Positions 7,407-13,904 of a stretch of 13,904 nucleotides of DNA are shown here, piece by piece. A model generated the notes under the pieces. The model saw nothing but the letters and a program-made list of their open reading frames with translations. It searched no databases and had not been told where the DNA came from. The stretch is from Bacillota bacterium (GTDB taxonomy: Bacteria > Bacillota > Limnochordia > Darwinibacteriales > Darwinibacteriaceae): contig JAAYSR010000195.1 in the NCBI GenBank assembly GCA_012518325.1, forward strand, positions 1-13,904, in the 5' to 3' direction. The position numbers were made by a program, and so were the translations under genes. The stretch's first letter is position 1. Each line of letters opens with the position of its first letter.

Positions 7407-7645
7407 CCCGTGGTACCACCTTTATTCATGAGCCCCTGCAGCGCAAAAGCCCACCTCTGCCACTGTAACGGATGGCCCCCGAAGCGTCTTTGACCGACCA
7501 CTTAGGCTCCAGAGTGTAATTCGCCAAGGATGGTGCCGAGCACCGTCCAGAACCATGTTCTGCAGGCTTTGCACCAACCAGCCTGCTCTCTGAGTACCCA
7601 TGGCCCGCTACTGAATCCTTCATAGCCCTTATTTCTGCTATAATT
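7373..7645 (-). promoter_or_regulatory. Tyrosine T-box leader riboswitch of tyrS
   Basis: The leader before tyrS has the full T-box layout. Stem I includes the AGUA-type element and a distal stem (7562-7586; GCAGGCU pairing with AGCCUGC) closing the conserved GGUUGGUGCAA loop. The specifier loop reads GAAU-UAC-ACUCUGGAG, with UAC (tyrosine) at 7518-7516. The T-box bulge is UGGUACC (7418-7412); its variable base is U, which suits the A discriminator of tRNA-Tyr. The antiterminator is complete: UAAAGG (7424-7419) pairs with CCUUUA (7397-7392), and ACGGG (7411-7407) pairs with CUCGU (7402-7398). Uncharged tRNA-Tyr should stabilise this form over the overlapping terminator and allow tyrS transcription. 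The leader accounts for the roughly 350-bp gene-free stretch here; a 92-residue reading frame inside it is not credible. Confidence 0.96.
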
Positions 7646-7652
7646 GAACAAT

Positions 7653-7682
7653 ATTTTACCACAACCTGCTTTGCGTTGTCAA
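7653..7682 (-). promoter_or_regulatory. SigA-type promoter of tyrS
   Basis: On the minus strand there is a perfect -35 box TTGACA (7682-7677), an 18-bp spacer and TAAAAT (7658-7653) as the -10 box. Transcription should start near 7645, just before Stem I of the T-box, leaving a leader of about 290 nt. It begins about 30 bp after the stop of the GNAT gene, with no strong terminator between. Confidence 0.85.
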
Positions 7683-7711
7683 GATCCGCAGGTTCGCCGG
7701 ACAATCCCGTT

Positions 7712-8128
7712 CTAGGTAGTTTTTCCGCCCTGGGCTAGGTAATTCCGGCAGATCATGCCGCAGGACCTTGTCATGCCGAGCCTTTCATAAAAGGACTGCA
7801 AACGTTGATCGCAGCAAAGGTCAACCATATACAGGTCCTGAAGCTCTTCCAGCATGGCCTTGACCAAGAGCGTTCCGATGCCCCGTCCCCGATAGGCGGG
7901 CAGCACCTCTAGGAGAGGAAGATAGGCAGACAGTACACCGTCGCTGACAGCGTTTACAAAACCCACAATTTCGTTCTTGTCTGTGTCTATTGCGACTAAG
8001 GCCAAATAGCTCTCTCCCAGAATGCGCCTGTGCACTTCTTCAGTCGGCGGATTAGGCCAGCCCTCGAAAAAACCTCTGCCCATTTTCACTGTTTCAGTTT
8101 CATGCGAGTAACGCTTCAGGGTAATCAG
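7712..8128 (-). CDS. GNAT-family N-acetyltransferase, start uncertain
   Basis: The protein transfers an acetyl group from acetyl-CoA to an unknown substrate. From the start used here it has about 138 residues. The acetyl-CoA loop is clear, LEVLPAYRGRGIGTLLV (RGRGIG at about 80-85), followed by the usual strand and helix with LQSFYERLGM near the end, which fits single-domain GNAT enzymes. The start is a problem. An ATG at 8191 opens the frame but has no well-spaced ribosome binding site, and its first codons lie in a GC-rich hairpin. GGGGGGTGGAG at about 8143-8133 precedes CTG (8128) and ATT (8125), which would give a normal GNAT opening ITLKRYSHE. TTG at 8155 is a third option. No clear promoter of its own is seen. 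The family is firm and the start is not. Confidence 0.8.
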   Translation of the reverse strand: MITLKRYSHETETVKMGRGFFEGWPNPPTEEVHRRILGESYLALVAIDTDKNEIVGFVNAVSDGVLSAYLPLLEVLPAYRGRGIGTLLVKAMLEELQDLYMVDLCCDQRLQSFYERLGMTRSCGMICRNYLAQGGKTT

Positions 8129-8143
8129 AGAACTCCACCCCCC

Positions 8144-8189
8144 AAAAATGAACAAAGGGAGGGGCGCAGCCCTGGCTGCAAGCCGCCCC
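8144..8189 (-). terminator. Likely terminator hairpin at the end of the hut operon
   Basis: The RNA GGGGC-GGCUU-GCAGC-CAGG-GCUGC-GCCCC forms two stacked 5-bp GC stems with a five-base bulge on one side (8189-8161), starting about 25 bp after the fchA stop. It is followed by UCCCUUUGUUCAUUUUU rather than an uninterrupted U-run, so termination may be partial. The location between the hut genes and an unrelated acetyltransferase supports the call. Confidence 0.45.
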
Positions 8190-8214
8190 ATCCCATAGTG
8201 TCAGTGTTTTCTCC

Positions 8215-8814
8215 CTAAGACAGAACCCCTAGGACATGGGAGCCAATCGTTTCTTCAAACTGTTCAGCCTCCTGCAGCAGCTCTTTGAGGCGCAGTTTGC
8301 AGGCTGCGACGAACTCCTCATCCTTGAGACCCGGCAGGTTGATCAGCACATTGTAGGCTGCTCCCCTGCAGGCGGCCACACCAAGCAGGCCCGCCACCCC
8401 GGCATCACTCAGCGCATTCTTATTGCCGCGGAACGCCATTTGTTCAGCTAAAGCCAGCACTTCCAGGGACAGTTCGGCGATCTTGAGAGGCACCTCTGTA
8501 GCCAGGCGGGTCGCTGCCTGAATTTCTGCACGGCGTGCCTTCTTTTCTTCCTCAGTTGTCTTAGGCAGCCTAAAGGCAGCCATCACTCGGTTAAAAGCCT
8601 CTGTATCGCGGTTGACAAGATCTAACAGTTCATCTGCAAGGCTGCGGGATCGGGATATCAGCTCCTCCTGTCCCTCACCGCTGAGGTGGCCGACCATTTG
8701 CACCAGCGAAGCGGCAAGTGCACCGGCCAAACCGGAAGCGCTCCCCCCTCCGGGCGCCGGTTTCTCCGAACCTAAATCCTGAGCAAACTCCCGCAATGTC
8801 AAATCGGTTAACAC
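8215..8814 (-). CDS. fchA: Formimidoyl-tetrahydrofolate cyclodeaminase (FTCD C-terminal family)
   Basis: The enzyme converts 5-formimino-THF to 5,10-methenyl-THF and ammonia; relatives described as FchA also act as methenyl-THF cyclohydrolase. It matches the C-terminal half of animal FTCD, here as a separate protein of about 199 residues. The family opening LTDLTLREFAQDLGS is followed by the glycine-rich folate site KPAPGGGSASGLAGALAASL, then a mostly helical body with RGNKNALSDAGVAGLLGVAA. The frame also starts at GTG 8832 without a ribosome binding site. GTG at 8814 has GGTGGTG nearby and puts the conserved opening right at the N-terminus, so it is preferred. It is the last gene of the hut cluster, 25 bp after hutI, and works directly on the product of FtcD. 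In this setting the cyclodeaminase role is the most likely. Confidence 0.92.
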   Translation of the reverse strand: MLTDLTLREFAQDLGSEKPAPGGGSASGLAGALAASLVQMVGHLSGEGQEELISRSRSLADELLDLVNRDTEAFNRVMAAFRLPKTTEEEKKARRAEIQAATRLATEVPLKIAELSLEVLALAEQMAFRGNKNALSDAGVAGLLGVAACRGAAYNVLINLPGLKDEEFVAACKLRLKELLQEAEQFEETIGSHVLGVLS

Positions 8815-8839
8815 AACACCACCACTTTCCACATCGTTT

Positions 8840-10090
8840 CTAGGGCTGGATGACCTGGCCCGCTTTAATTACAGTTTCCACGAGGTTAACCCCAACAAAA
8901 TAAGGTATCTTTTTGTAGGTGTCCACATCAAAGATCACCAAATCTGCCTGCTTGCCGGTTTCAATACTGCCAAGCCTGTCACTGCGCCCCAAGGAATGGG
9001 CGGCATTGATGGTGACCGCATGGAACACCTCTTCCGGCGTCATGGCCATGTACAAACAAGCGAGTGACATGACCAGCCCCAGGTTGGCCGTGGGACATGA
9101 CCCGGGATTAAAGTCGGTGGCTAATGCTACCGGCAACCCGGCATCCAGCATTTTGCGTGCAGGGGCGTACGGCTTGCGCAGAACAAAGGCTGTTGCGGGC
9201 AGGAGGATGGGAACAGCGTCGCTCTCCCCTAAGGCCTCAATGCCTTGGTCAGAAACCATCAACAGATGATCCGCACTGGCCATCCCCATTTCAGCAGCAA
9301 GTTCCGCCCCGCCCAAGGTGTTCATTTCATCTGCGTGGATCCTAAGCTTAAAGCCAAGTTCTTTGGCCTTCTGGAAAATCCGCCGGCTTTGCTCCACAGA
9401 AAAGACTCCCTTTTCGGTGAAAACATCGACATACTCAGCCAAATCCGCTTCCTTGACCCGGGGCAGGACCGTGTTCAGCAGAAAATCAACATACCCCTCC
9501 TGGTCACCCTGATACTCTGCGGGCCACGCATGGGCGCCCAGAAAAGTAGAAACCAGTTCTACCGGCTGTTCCTGCCTGAGAATTCTGACGGCCTCCAGCT
9601 GCTTTAGTTCAGTTTCCAAGTCCAAGCCATAGCCGCTCTTGCATTCAACAGTAGTCACACCCATGCTGAGCATCCACTTCAGGCGCTTGCGGCCGGAAGC
9701 CGCCAGCTCAGCCAAGGATGCCGCCCTGGTTGCCCTTACGGAACTGGCGATTCCGCCGCCGGCCTCCATGATCTCCATGTAATCTGCACCCTGCGCCCTG
9801 AGGTAGAACTCATCTTCCCTGGTTCCGCCGAAAATCAGGTGGGTATGGGGATCGACCAGACCAGGGGTTACAACCTGGCCAGCGGCGTCAATGACCTGAG
9901 TGCTCTCTGTAATTTCCAGATCTGGAGGCAGCACTTCGCCGGCCCCTACCCCCACAATCTGCTTGCCGGCACAGGCAACCCAGCCCTGTTCAATTACCTC
10001 CAAGTCCTGCATCTTCTTGCCCCGTACCGGATACTCTGCCTGTGCGGCAGTTATCACCTGTCCATTTTTGATCAGAAGGTCAATGTGCAC
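8840..10090 (-). CDS. hutI: Imidazolonepropionase
   Basis: HutI opens the ring of 4-imidazolone-5-propionate with water to give N-formimino-L-glutamate, the third step of histidine breakdown. It belongs to the metal-dependent amidohydrolase superfamily and is cytosolic. At 416 residues it has normal length. Metal ligands are visible as His82 and His84 in DPHTHLIFGG, His252 in RIHADE and Asp326 in ATDFNPGSCPT. Glu255, His187 (GAHA), His275 (ADHLL) and the ECKSGYGL segment at 149-156 match substrate and catalytic regions of the family. The start is GTG at 10090, with GGGGGAAGG just upstream. It follows ftcD by 11 bp, so the genes for making and using formiminoglutamate are side by side but not in pathway order. 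Confidence 0.97.
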   Translation of the reverse strand: MHIDLLIKNGQVITAAQAEYPVRGKKMQDLEVIEQGWVACAGKQIVGVGAGEVLPPDLEITESTQVIDAAGQVVTPGLVDPHTHLIFGGTREDEFYLRAQGADYMEIMEAGGGIASSVRATRAASLAELAASGRKRLKWMLSMGVTTVECKSGYGLDLETELKQLEAVRILRQEQPVELVSTFLGAHAWPAEYQGDQEGYVDFLLNTVLPRVKEADLAEYVDVFTEKGVFSVEQSRRIFQKAKELGFKLRIHADEMNTLGGAELAAEMGMASADHLLMVSDQGIEALGESDAVPILLPATAFVLRKPYAPARKMLDAGLPVALATDFNPGSCPTANLGLVMSLACLYMAMTPEEVFHAVTINAAHSLGRSDRLGSIETGKQADLVIFDVDTYKKIPYFVGVNLVETVIKAGQVIQP

Positions 10091-10101
10091 TTTCCTTCCC
10101 C

Positions 10102-11001
10102 CTAGCGCAGGCGATTTTCCAACACCTGATCGGAATCGAATTCTTCCAGCTGCAAATACCAGGCGGCAACATCAATGAGAGCCTGCTGAGGTACCAGGCC
10201 GATCAGCTCGGTCCCTACCACCGGAACACCGTAACGGGCTGCTTCCCGGCGAATGGTCTCCAGTACCCTGTAAATAGGCGTGGTCTTATAGTTTTCCAGG
10301 TTCATAGAAACCTGAACTTCTCCCCGTTCTTCCAGTACTACGCCCATCCCCTTGACGTTTTTGAAACCGCCGTTGCGCTCCCTTACACTGCGTGCGATAG
10401 CATCGGCGATCTCTTTCTTGCTTGTCCCCAGGTTGACATTGAACGCCACCAGGGGCATGCGGGCACCAACCACCGTGGCGCCGGCTGTTTCATGCAGCCT
10501 TGGCTCACCGAAGTCCGGATGCCGTGCTTCCTCGTGTATGGATTCTTTCAGCCCCTCATAATTGCCCTTGCGGATGTTGCTAAGATTCTTCCTGGCGGGC
10601 TTCCTGGCCGCCTCGCCGTAAAGGTAGGTGGGAACTCCAAGTTCCTGGTAGATGCGCTCGGCAAGGACCGCGGCACCTTCTGCACACTCCTGCATGGTAA
10701 TCCCCTCAATAGGGATGAAGGGAATCACGTCAACGGCACCGATTCTGGGATGTGCTCCCTGATGCTCTTCCATATTGATCAAACGCACTGCTTCCTGGGT
10801 CAGGCGGAAACTTGCCTCCTGGACGTCTGCCAGGTCGCCAACATAGGTAATCACGGTACGGTTATGGTCATAGTCAGAGGAATAGTCCAAGAGCTGTACA
10901 CCGTCGGTTTGACGTACCTGATCGACGATTTTTTCTACTACGTCAAGGCGCCGGCCTTCACTGATGTTTGGCACACACTGAACAATCTGTTTCTCTGTCA
11001 T
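10102..11001 (-). CDS. ftcD: Glutamate formimidoyltransferase
   Basis: FtcD moves the formimino group from N-formimino-L-glutamate to tetrahydrofolate, giving glutamate and 5-formimino-THF. It matches the N-terminal half of animal FTCD as a stand-alone protein of about 299 residues. Key parts are CVPNISEGRRLDVV at residues 9-22, DYDHNRTVITYVGD at 43-56, HQGAHPRIGAVDVIPF at 80-95 (the family's catalytic His region), PTYLYGEAA, then the second subdomain with NVNLGT and VQVSMNLENY, and VGTELIGLVPQQAL near the end. The frame stays open 90 nt further upstream, but that part overlaps hutU and does not look like the family. A tandem ATGATG at 11004-10999, with GGAAGGGAG before it, is the real start; the second ATG is used here, and 11004 is equally possible. 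It lies 13 bp after hutU. Confidence 0.96.
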   Translation of the reverse strand: MTEKQIVQCVPNISEGRRLDVVEKIVDQVRQTDGVQLLDYSSDYDHNRTVITYVGDLADVQEASFRLTQEAVRLINMEEHQGAHPRIGAVDVIPFIPIEGITMQECAEGAAVLAERIYQELGVPTYLYGEAARKPARKNLSNIRKGNYEGLKESIHEEARHPDFGEPRLHETAGATVVGARMPLVAFNVNLGTSKKEIADAIARSVRERNGGFKNVKGMGVVLEERGEVQVSMNLENYKTTPIYRVLETIRREAARYGVPVVGTELIGLVPQQALIDVAAWYLQLEEFDSDQVLENRLR

Positions 11002-11014
11002 CATATCTCCCTTC

Positions 11015-12658
11015 CTATTTCTCCAGCATAGGTACGCGAATGCCTTTTTCCGTGGCGGTCTTGATGGCCAAATCATAGCCTGCATCAGCATGGCGAATAA
11101 CTCCCATGCCCGGATCAGAGGTTAACACCCTTTCCAGACGTTCTGCGCCCTCATCTGTACCGTCGGCAACCACAACCATGCCGGCGTGGATGGAATAGCC
11201 GATACCTACACCGCCTCCGTGGTGTACTGAAACCCAGCTGGCACCTGCACAGGCATTAACCAGGGCATTTAGGATCGGCCAGTCGGCCACAGCATCGCTG
11301 CCGTCTTTCATGCCTTCCGTCTCCCTGTGGGGCGAGGCCACCGAACCTGCGTCGAGATGGTCTCTGCCAATAACGATGGGTGCGGACAGCTCGCCAGATT
11401 TAACCATATCATTAATCAACAGGCCGAAGCGGGCACGTTCACCATAGCCCAGCCAGCAGATGCGGGAGGGCAGTCCCTGGAATGCCACCTGTTCCTTGGC
11501 CATCTTAATCCAGCGTACCAAACGCTCGTTGTCTGCAAACTCTGCGCAAAGCCTGTCGTCGATTTTGTGAATATCAGCGGGGTCACCGGAGAGTGCTGCC
11601 CAGCGGAAAGGCCCTTTGCCCTCACAGAAGAGAGGCCTGATATACGCCGGCACGAAACCTGGGAAGTCAAAGGCGTTTTCTACACCTACGTCCTTCGCCT
11701 GCTGCCTGATGTTATTGCCGTAGTCAAAGGTGACTGCTCCCCGCTTCTGCAAGTCAAGCATAGCCTGGACATGGGTTCCCATGGATTCTTTGGCCAGCTG
11801 GACATAGCGATCCGGATTTTCCTGGCGCAGCCTGGCGGCAGCTTCCAAGCTGTAACCCAGGGGGATATAGCCGTTTAACGGATCGTGGGCAGATGTCTGA
11901 TCTGTTACAACATCTGGTGTAATGCCCCGTTTCACAAACTCAGGCAGTACTTCGGCAGCATTTCCTAACAGCGCGATGGACAACGGTTCGCCCTTGTCCT
12001 TGGCTTCCTGGGCCAAGCGCAGCGCCTCATCCAGGTTTTCTGTTGAAACCTGGCAGTACCTCGTGGCAATCCGCTTTTCAATCCGTTCGGGATCAACCTC
12101 AACCACAATCGCTACGCCGCCGTTCATCGTTACAGCCAGGGGTTGGGCGCCGCCCATGCCGCCGAGACCTGCCGTGAGCACCAAACGGCCCTTGAGCGAA
12201 CCGCCGAAATGCTGATGGGCAAGTTCTGCCAACGTCTCATACGTTCCCTGCAAAATGCCTTGGGTGCCGATATAAATCCAGCTTCCGGCAGTCATCTGCC
12301 CAAACATCATCAATCCCTTTTTCTCCAGTTCCCTGAAGTGTTCCCAGTTCCCCCAGGCAGGCACCAAATTCGAGTTGGCAATCAGAACCCGGGGTGATTG
12401 GGGCGTCGTCCGAAATACTCCTACGGGCTTGCCTGACTGAACCAGCAAAGTCTCATCGTCTTCTAGAGTCTTTAGTGTGCGGACAATGGCTTCGTAGGCC
12501 TCCCAATTGCGGGCTGCCTTTCCGCTTCCTCCATAGACAATGAGTTCATCAGGGCGTTCTGCCACCTCCGGATCCAGGTTGTTCATCAGCATGCGCATAG
12601 CTGCTTCCTGATGCCAGCCTTTACAGGTTAAACTTGCTCCTCGCGGTGCTCTAATCAT
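11015..12658 (-). CDS. hutU: Urocanate hydratase
   Basis: HutU adds water to urocanate to make 4-imidazolone-5-propionate, using tightly bound NAD+ as an electrophile; it is cytosolic and usually a homodimer. The protein has 547 residues, close to the usual 550-560. It shows the opening IRAPRGASLTCKGW, MRMLMNNLDPEVAERP at 21-36, the NAD-binding glycine loop GLGGMGGAQP at 164-173, the segment TDQTSAHDPLNGY at 252-264, the catalytic-region Cys401 in RICWLGYGERAR and VHHGGGVGIGYS at 478-489. ATG at 12658 has a near-perfect AGGAGGT ribosome binding site six nucleotides upstream, placed right after the hutH stop. The gap to hutH is 13 bp. Nothing looks truncated or altered. Confidence 0.98.
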   Translation of the reverse strand: MIRAPRGASLTCKGWHQEAAMRMLMNNLDPEVAERPDELIVYGGSGKAARNWEAYEAIVRTLKTLEDDETLLVQSGKPVGVFRTTPQSPRVLIANSNLVPAWGNWEHFRELEKKGLMMFGQMTAGSWIYIGTQGILQGTYETLAELAHQHFGGSLKGRLVLTAGLGGMGGAQPLAVTMNGGVAIVVEVDPERIEKRIATRYCQVSTENLDEALRLAQEAKDKGEPLSIALLGNAAEVLPEFVKRGITPDVVTDQTSAHDPLNGYIPLGYSLEAAARLRQENPDRYVQLAKESMGTHVQAMLDLQKRGAVTFDYGNNIRQQAKDVGVENAFDFPGFVPAYIRPLFCEGKGPFRWAALSGDPADIHKIDDRLCAEFADNERLVRWIKMAKEQVAFQGLPSRICWLGYGERARFGLLINDMVKSGELSAPIVIGRDHLDAGSVASPHRETEGMKDGSDAVADWPILNALVNACAGASWVSVHHGGGVGIGYSIHAGMVVVADGTDEGAERLERVLTSDPGMGVIRHADAGYDLAIKTATEKGIRVPMLEK

Positions 12659-12671
12659 AAAATGACCTCCT

Positions 12672-13904
12672 CTATTTTATCCTTCCTACTATGTTTTCTG
12701 CTGCCTGCAATATTTGGCCGGAGACCGCCAAATCCCTTGCCAATTTGATCTCCGGTTCCAGGAAGCGATCTTCCTCCAGGGGCGGTATCTGCCCCCTTAC
12801 TAAATCATAAACGGCCTTGGTTGCCGGAGCCAGCCTGCAGCGGTCCCTAAACTCCAAAGCCTGACAGGCGCACAGGATCTCTATCGCCACTATGTTCTGC
12901 AGATTGGTCAGGATCCTGAGGAGTTTGCTGGCCGCGACCGATCCCATGCTGACATGGTCTTCCTGGTTGGCAGAAGTAGGGATAGAATCAACTGATGCAG
13001 GATGGGACAGGACTTTGTTCTCCGAAACCAGAGCTGCAGCGGTATACTGAATGATCATATAACCGGAGTTTAGTCCGCTCCTTTCAGTCAGGAAGGGCGG
13101 CAGTCCGCTCAGTGCAGGATTGACAAGACGCTCTATGCGGCGCTCCGTTATGTTGCCAATCTCCGCCAGGGCAATGCCTAAGAAGTCCAAAGCCAATGCG
13201 ACCGGCTGACCGTGGAAGTTCCCTGCCGAGATTACATCGCCATCCTCAGGGAAGATAATCGGATTGTCTGTAACTGAGTTGATTTCCCTGTTTAGTACAG
13301 ATTCCACATAGGCAAAGGCATCCTTGGACGCGCCATGAACCTGTGGGATGCAGCGCAGAGAGTAGGCGTCCTGGATTCTCCCGTGATCCTGACTGTAAAC
13401 TAGTTCGCTGCCAGCCAGAATTCGCCTCAAGTTTTCAGCTGCAGCAATTTGCCCCTGATGGGCCCGGACGGCATGGACGCGCTCATCAAAGGCAGCTGGG
13501 ATGCCGCACAGCGCCTCCAGGGTCAGGCTTGCTGCAATATCCGCCGTCTTCAGCAATACCTCGCTGTCATAGAGGGCTATCACTCCCTGGGCAGTCATGG
13601 CCTGGGTTCCGTTAATCAGGGCGAGCCCTTCTTTTGCTTCTAAGGCAACCGGCTGCAATCCTGCCAGTCTCAGTGCCTCCGCCCCGGAATACAGCTTCCC
13701 TTTGTAGTAAGCCTGCCCTTCACCTATCAGCACAGCTGACATATGCGCCAAAGGAACCAGATCGCCGCTGGCCCCCACCGAACCTTGGCTGGGAATAAGG
13801 GGCGTCACACCTCTGTTGACAAGCTCCACCAAGAGTTCAATCACTTCCGGGCGAATGCCCGAGTGGCCTTTCATCAGGGCGTTAGCCCGCAGAATCATCA
13901 TCGC
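12672..13904 (-). CDS. hutH: Histidine ammonia-lyase (5' end outside window)
   Basis: HutH removes ammonia from L-histidine to give trans-urocanate, the first step of the pathway, using the 4-methylidene-imidazol-5-one group formed from Ala-Ser-Gly. The triad is seen in GSVGASGDLVPLAH. About 410 C-terminal residues are visible. Compared with the known position of the triad (near 142-144 in the family), roughly 98 N-terminal residues lie beyond the right edge, so full length would be about 508. Other family marks are EGLALINGTQAM, QDAYSLRCIPQVHG, the segment NREINSVTDNPI, GNFHGQPVALALD, ERRIERLVNPALSGLPPFL and PASVDSIPTSANQEDHVSMG. The related phenylalanine and tyrosine ammonia-lyases share the fold, but the adjacent hutU and hutI make histidine the substrate. 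The promoter and any hut regulator lie outside the window. Confidence 0.97.
   Translation of the reverse strand, partial: AMMILRANALMKGHSGIRPEVIELLVELVNRGVTPLIPSQGSVGASGDLVPLAHMSAVLIGEGQAYYKGKLYSGAEALRLAGLQPVALEAKEGLALINGTQAMTAQGVIALYDSEVLLKTADIAASLTLEALCGIPAAFDERVHAVRAHQGQIAAAENLRRILAGSELVYSQDHGRIQDAYSLRCIPQVHGASKDAFAYVESVLNREINSVTDNPIIFPEDGDVISAGNFHGQPVALALDFLGIALAEIGNITERRIERLVNPALSGLPPFLTERSGLNSGYMIIQYTAAALVSENKVLSHPASVDSIPTSANQEDHVSMGSVAASKLLRILTNLQNIVAIEILCACQALEFRDRCRLAPATKAVYDLVRGQIPPLEEDRFLEPEIKLARDLAVSGQILQAAENIVGRIK

Noticed and set aside
7426..7704. A 92-residue minus-strand reading frame upstream of tyrS
   Set aside because: It lies inside the tyrS promoter and T-box leader, whose structure explains the sequence, and it resembles no known protein.
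7683..7711. Terminator after the GNAT gene
   Set aside because: Only a weak UCCG/CGGA pairing is visible and no U-tract follows, so it was not called.
11002..11091. N-terminal extension of ftcD reaching into hutU
   Set aside because: The extra residues are the hutU 3' end read in another frame; a good ribosome binding site sits before the ATGATG at 11004-10999, and the family motif begins right after it.
1..13904. Mobile element, CRISPR array, tRNA or rRNA gene, or an unknown defence-type system
   Set aside because: No transposase or integrase frame, direct-repeat array, tRNA cloverleaf or cluster of unknown genes was seen; nearly all the coding sequence belongs to recognised families.

Overview
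Every gene in this window lies on the minus strand, so transcription runs from the right end of the window to the left. The content suggests a Bacillota (Firmicutes) genome, probably a clostridial or similar anaerobic lineage. The reasons are a classic tyrosine T-box leader, strong purine-rich ribosome binding sites, several GTG/TTG starts, a TM287/288- or YfiBC-type heterodimeric ABC exporter, and a histidine-degradation cluster that uses a tetrahydrofolate-dependent formimino-transfer branch. G+C looks moderate, a little over half by eye. The species cannot be named from this.

Region 1 (13904 to about 8215) is a histidine utilisation operon in the order hutH (5' end outside the window), hutU, ftcD, hutI, fchA. 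Gaps are 11-25 bp, each with its own ribosome binding site. Histidine becomes urocanate (HutH), imidazolonepropionate (HutU) and N-formimino-glutamate (HutI). FtcD then moves the formimino group to tetrahydrofolate, releasing glutamate, and FchA deaminates formimino-THF to methenyl-THF plus ammonia. No hutG or hutF-type gene is seen between these genes, so carbon from histidine appears to enter the one-carbon pool. A GC-rich hairpin after fchA is the likely operon end.

Region 2 (about 8190 to 6088) holds a small GNAT acetyltransferase gene with an unclear non-AUG start, then tyrS. tyrS has its own promoter, a complete tyrosine T-box leader (UAC specifier, full antiterminator, competing terminator) and a strong terminator downstream.

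Region 3 (about 6086 to 1) begins with a near-consensus promoter directly abutting the tyrS terminator, and a palindrome that looks like an operator. It continues as an apparently single operon: a MarR-type repressor, two ABC exporter half-transporters, mnmA, a DUF503 (YlxP-like) gene and a DegV gene cut by the window edge. The first five genes are joined by overlaps or gaps of 5-15 bp. The two transporter subunits have complementary motif changes, so one ATP site should be catalytic and the other degenerate.

I found no mobile element, CRISPR array, tRNA or rRNA gene, and nothing that clearly counts as a previously undescribed system. The points most worth a second look are the coupling of mnmA to a MarR-controlled exporter, the operator-like palindrome that also bears on the MarR start, and the odd GNAT start behind a hairpin.
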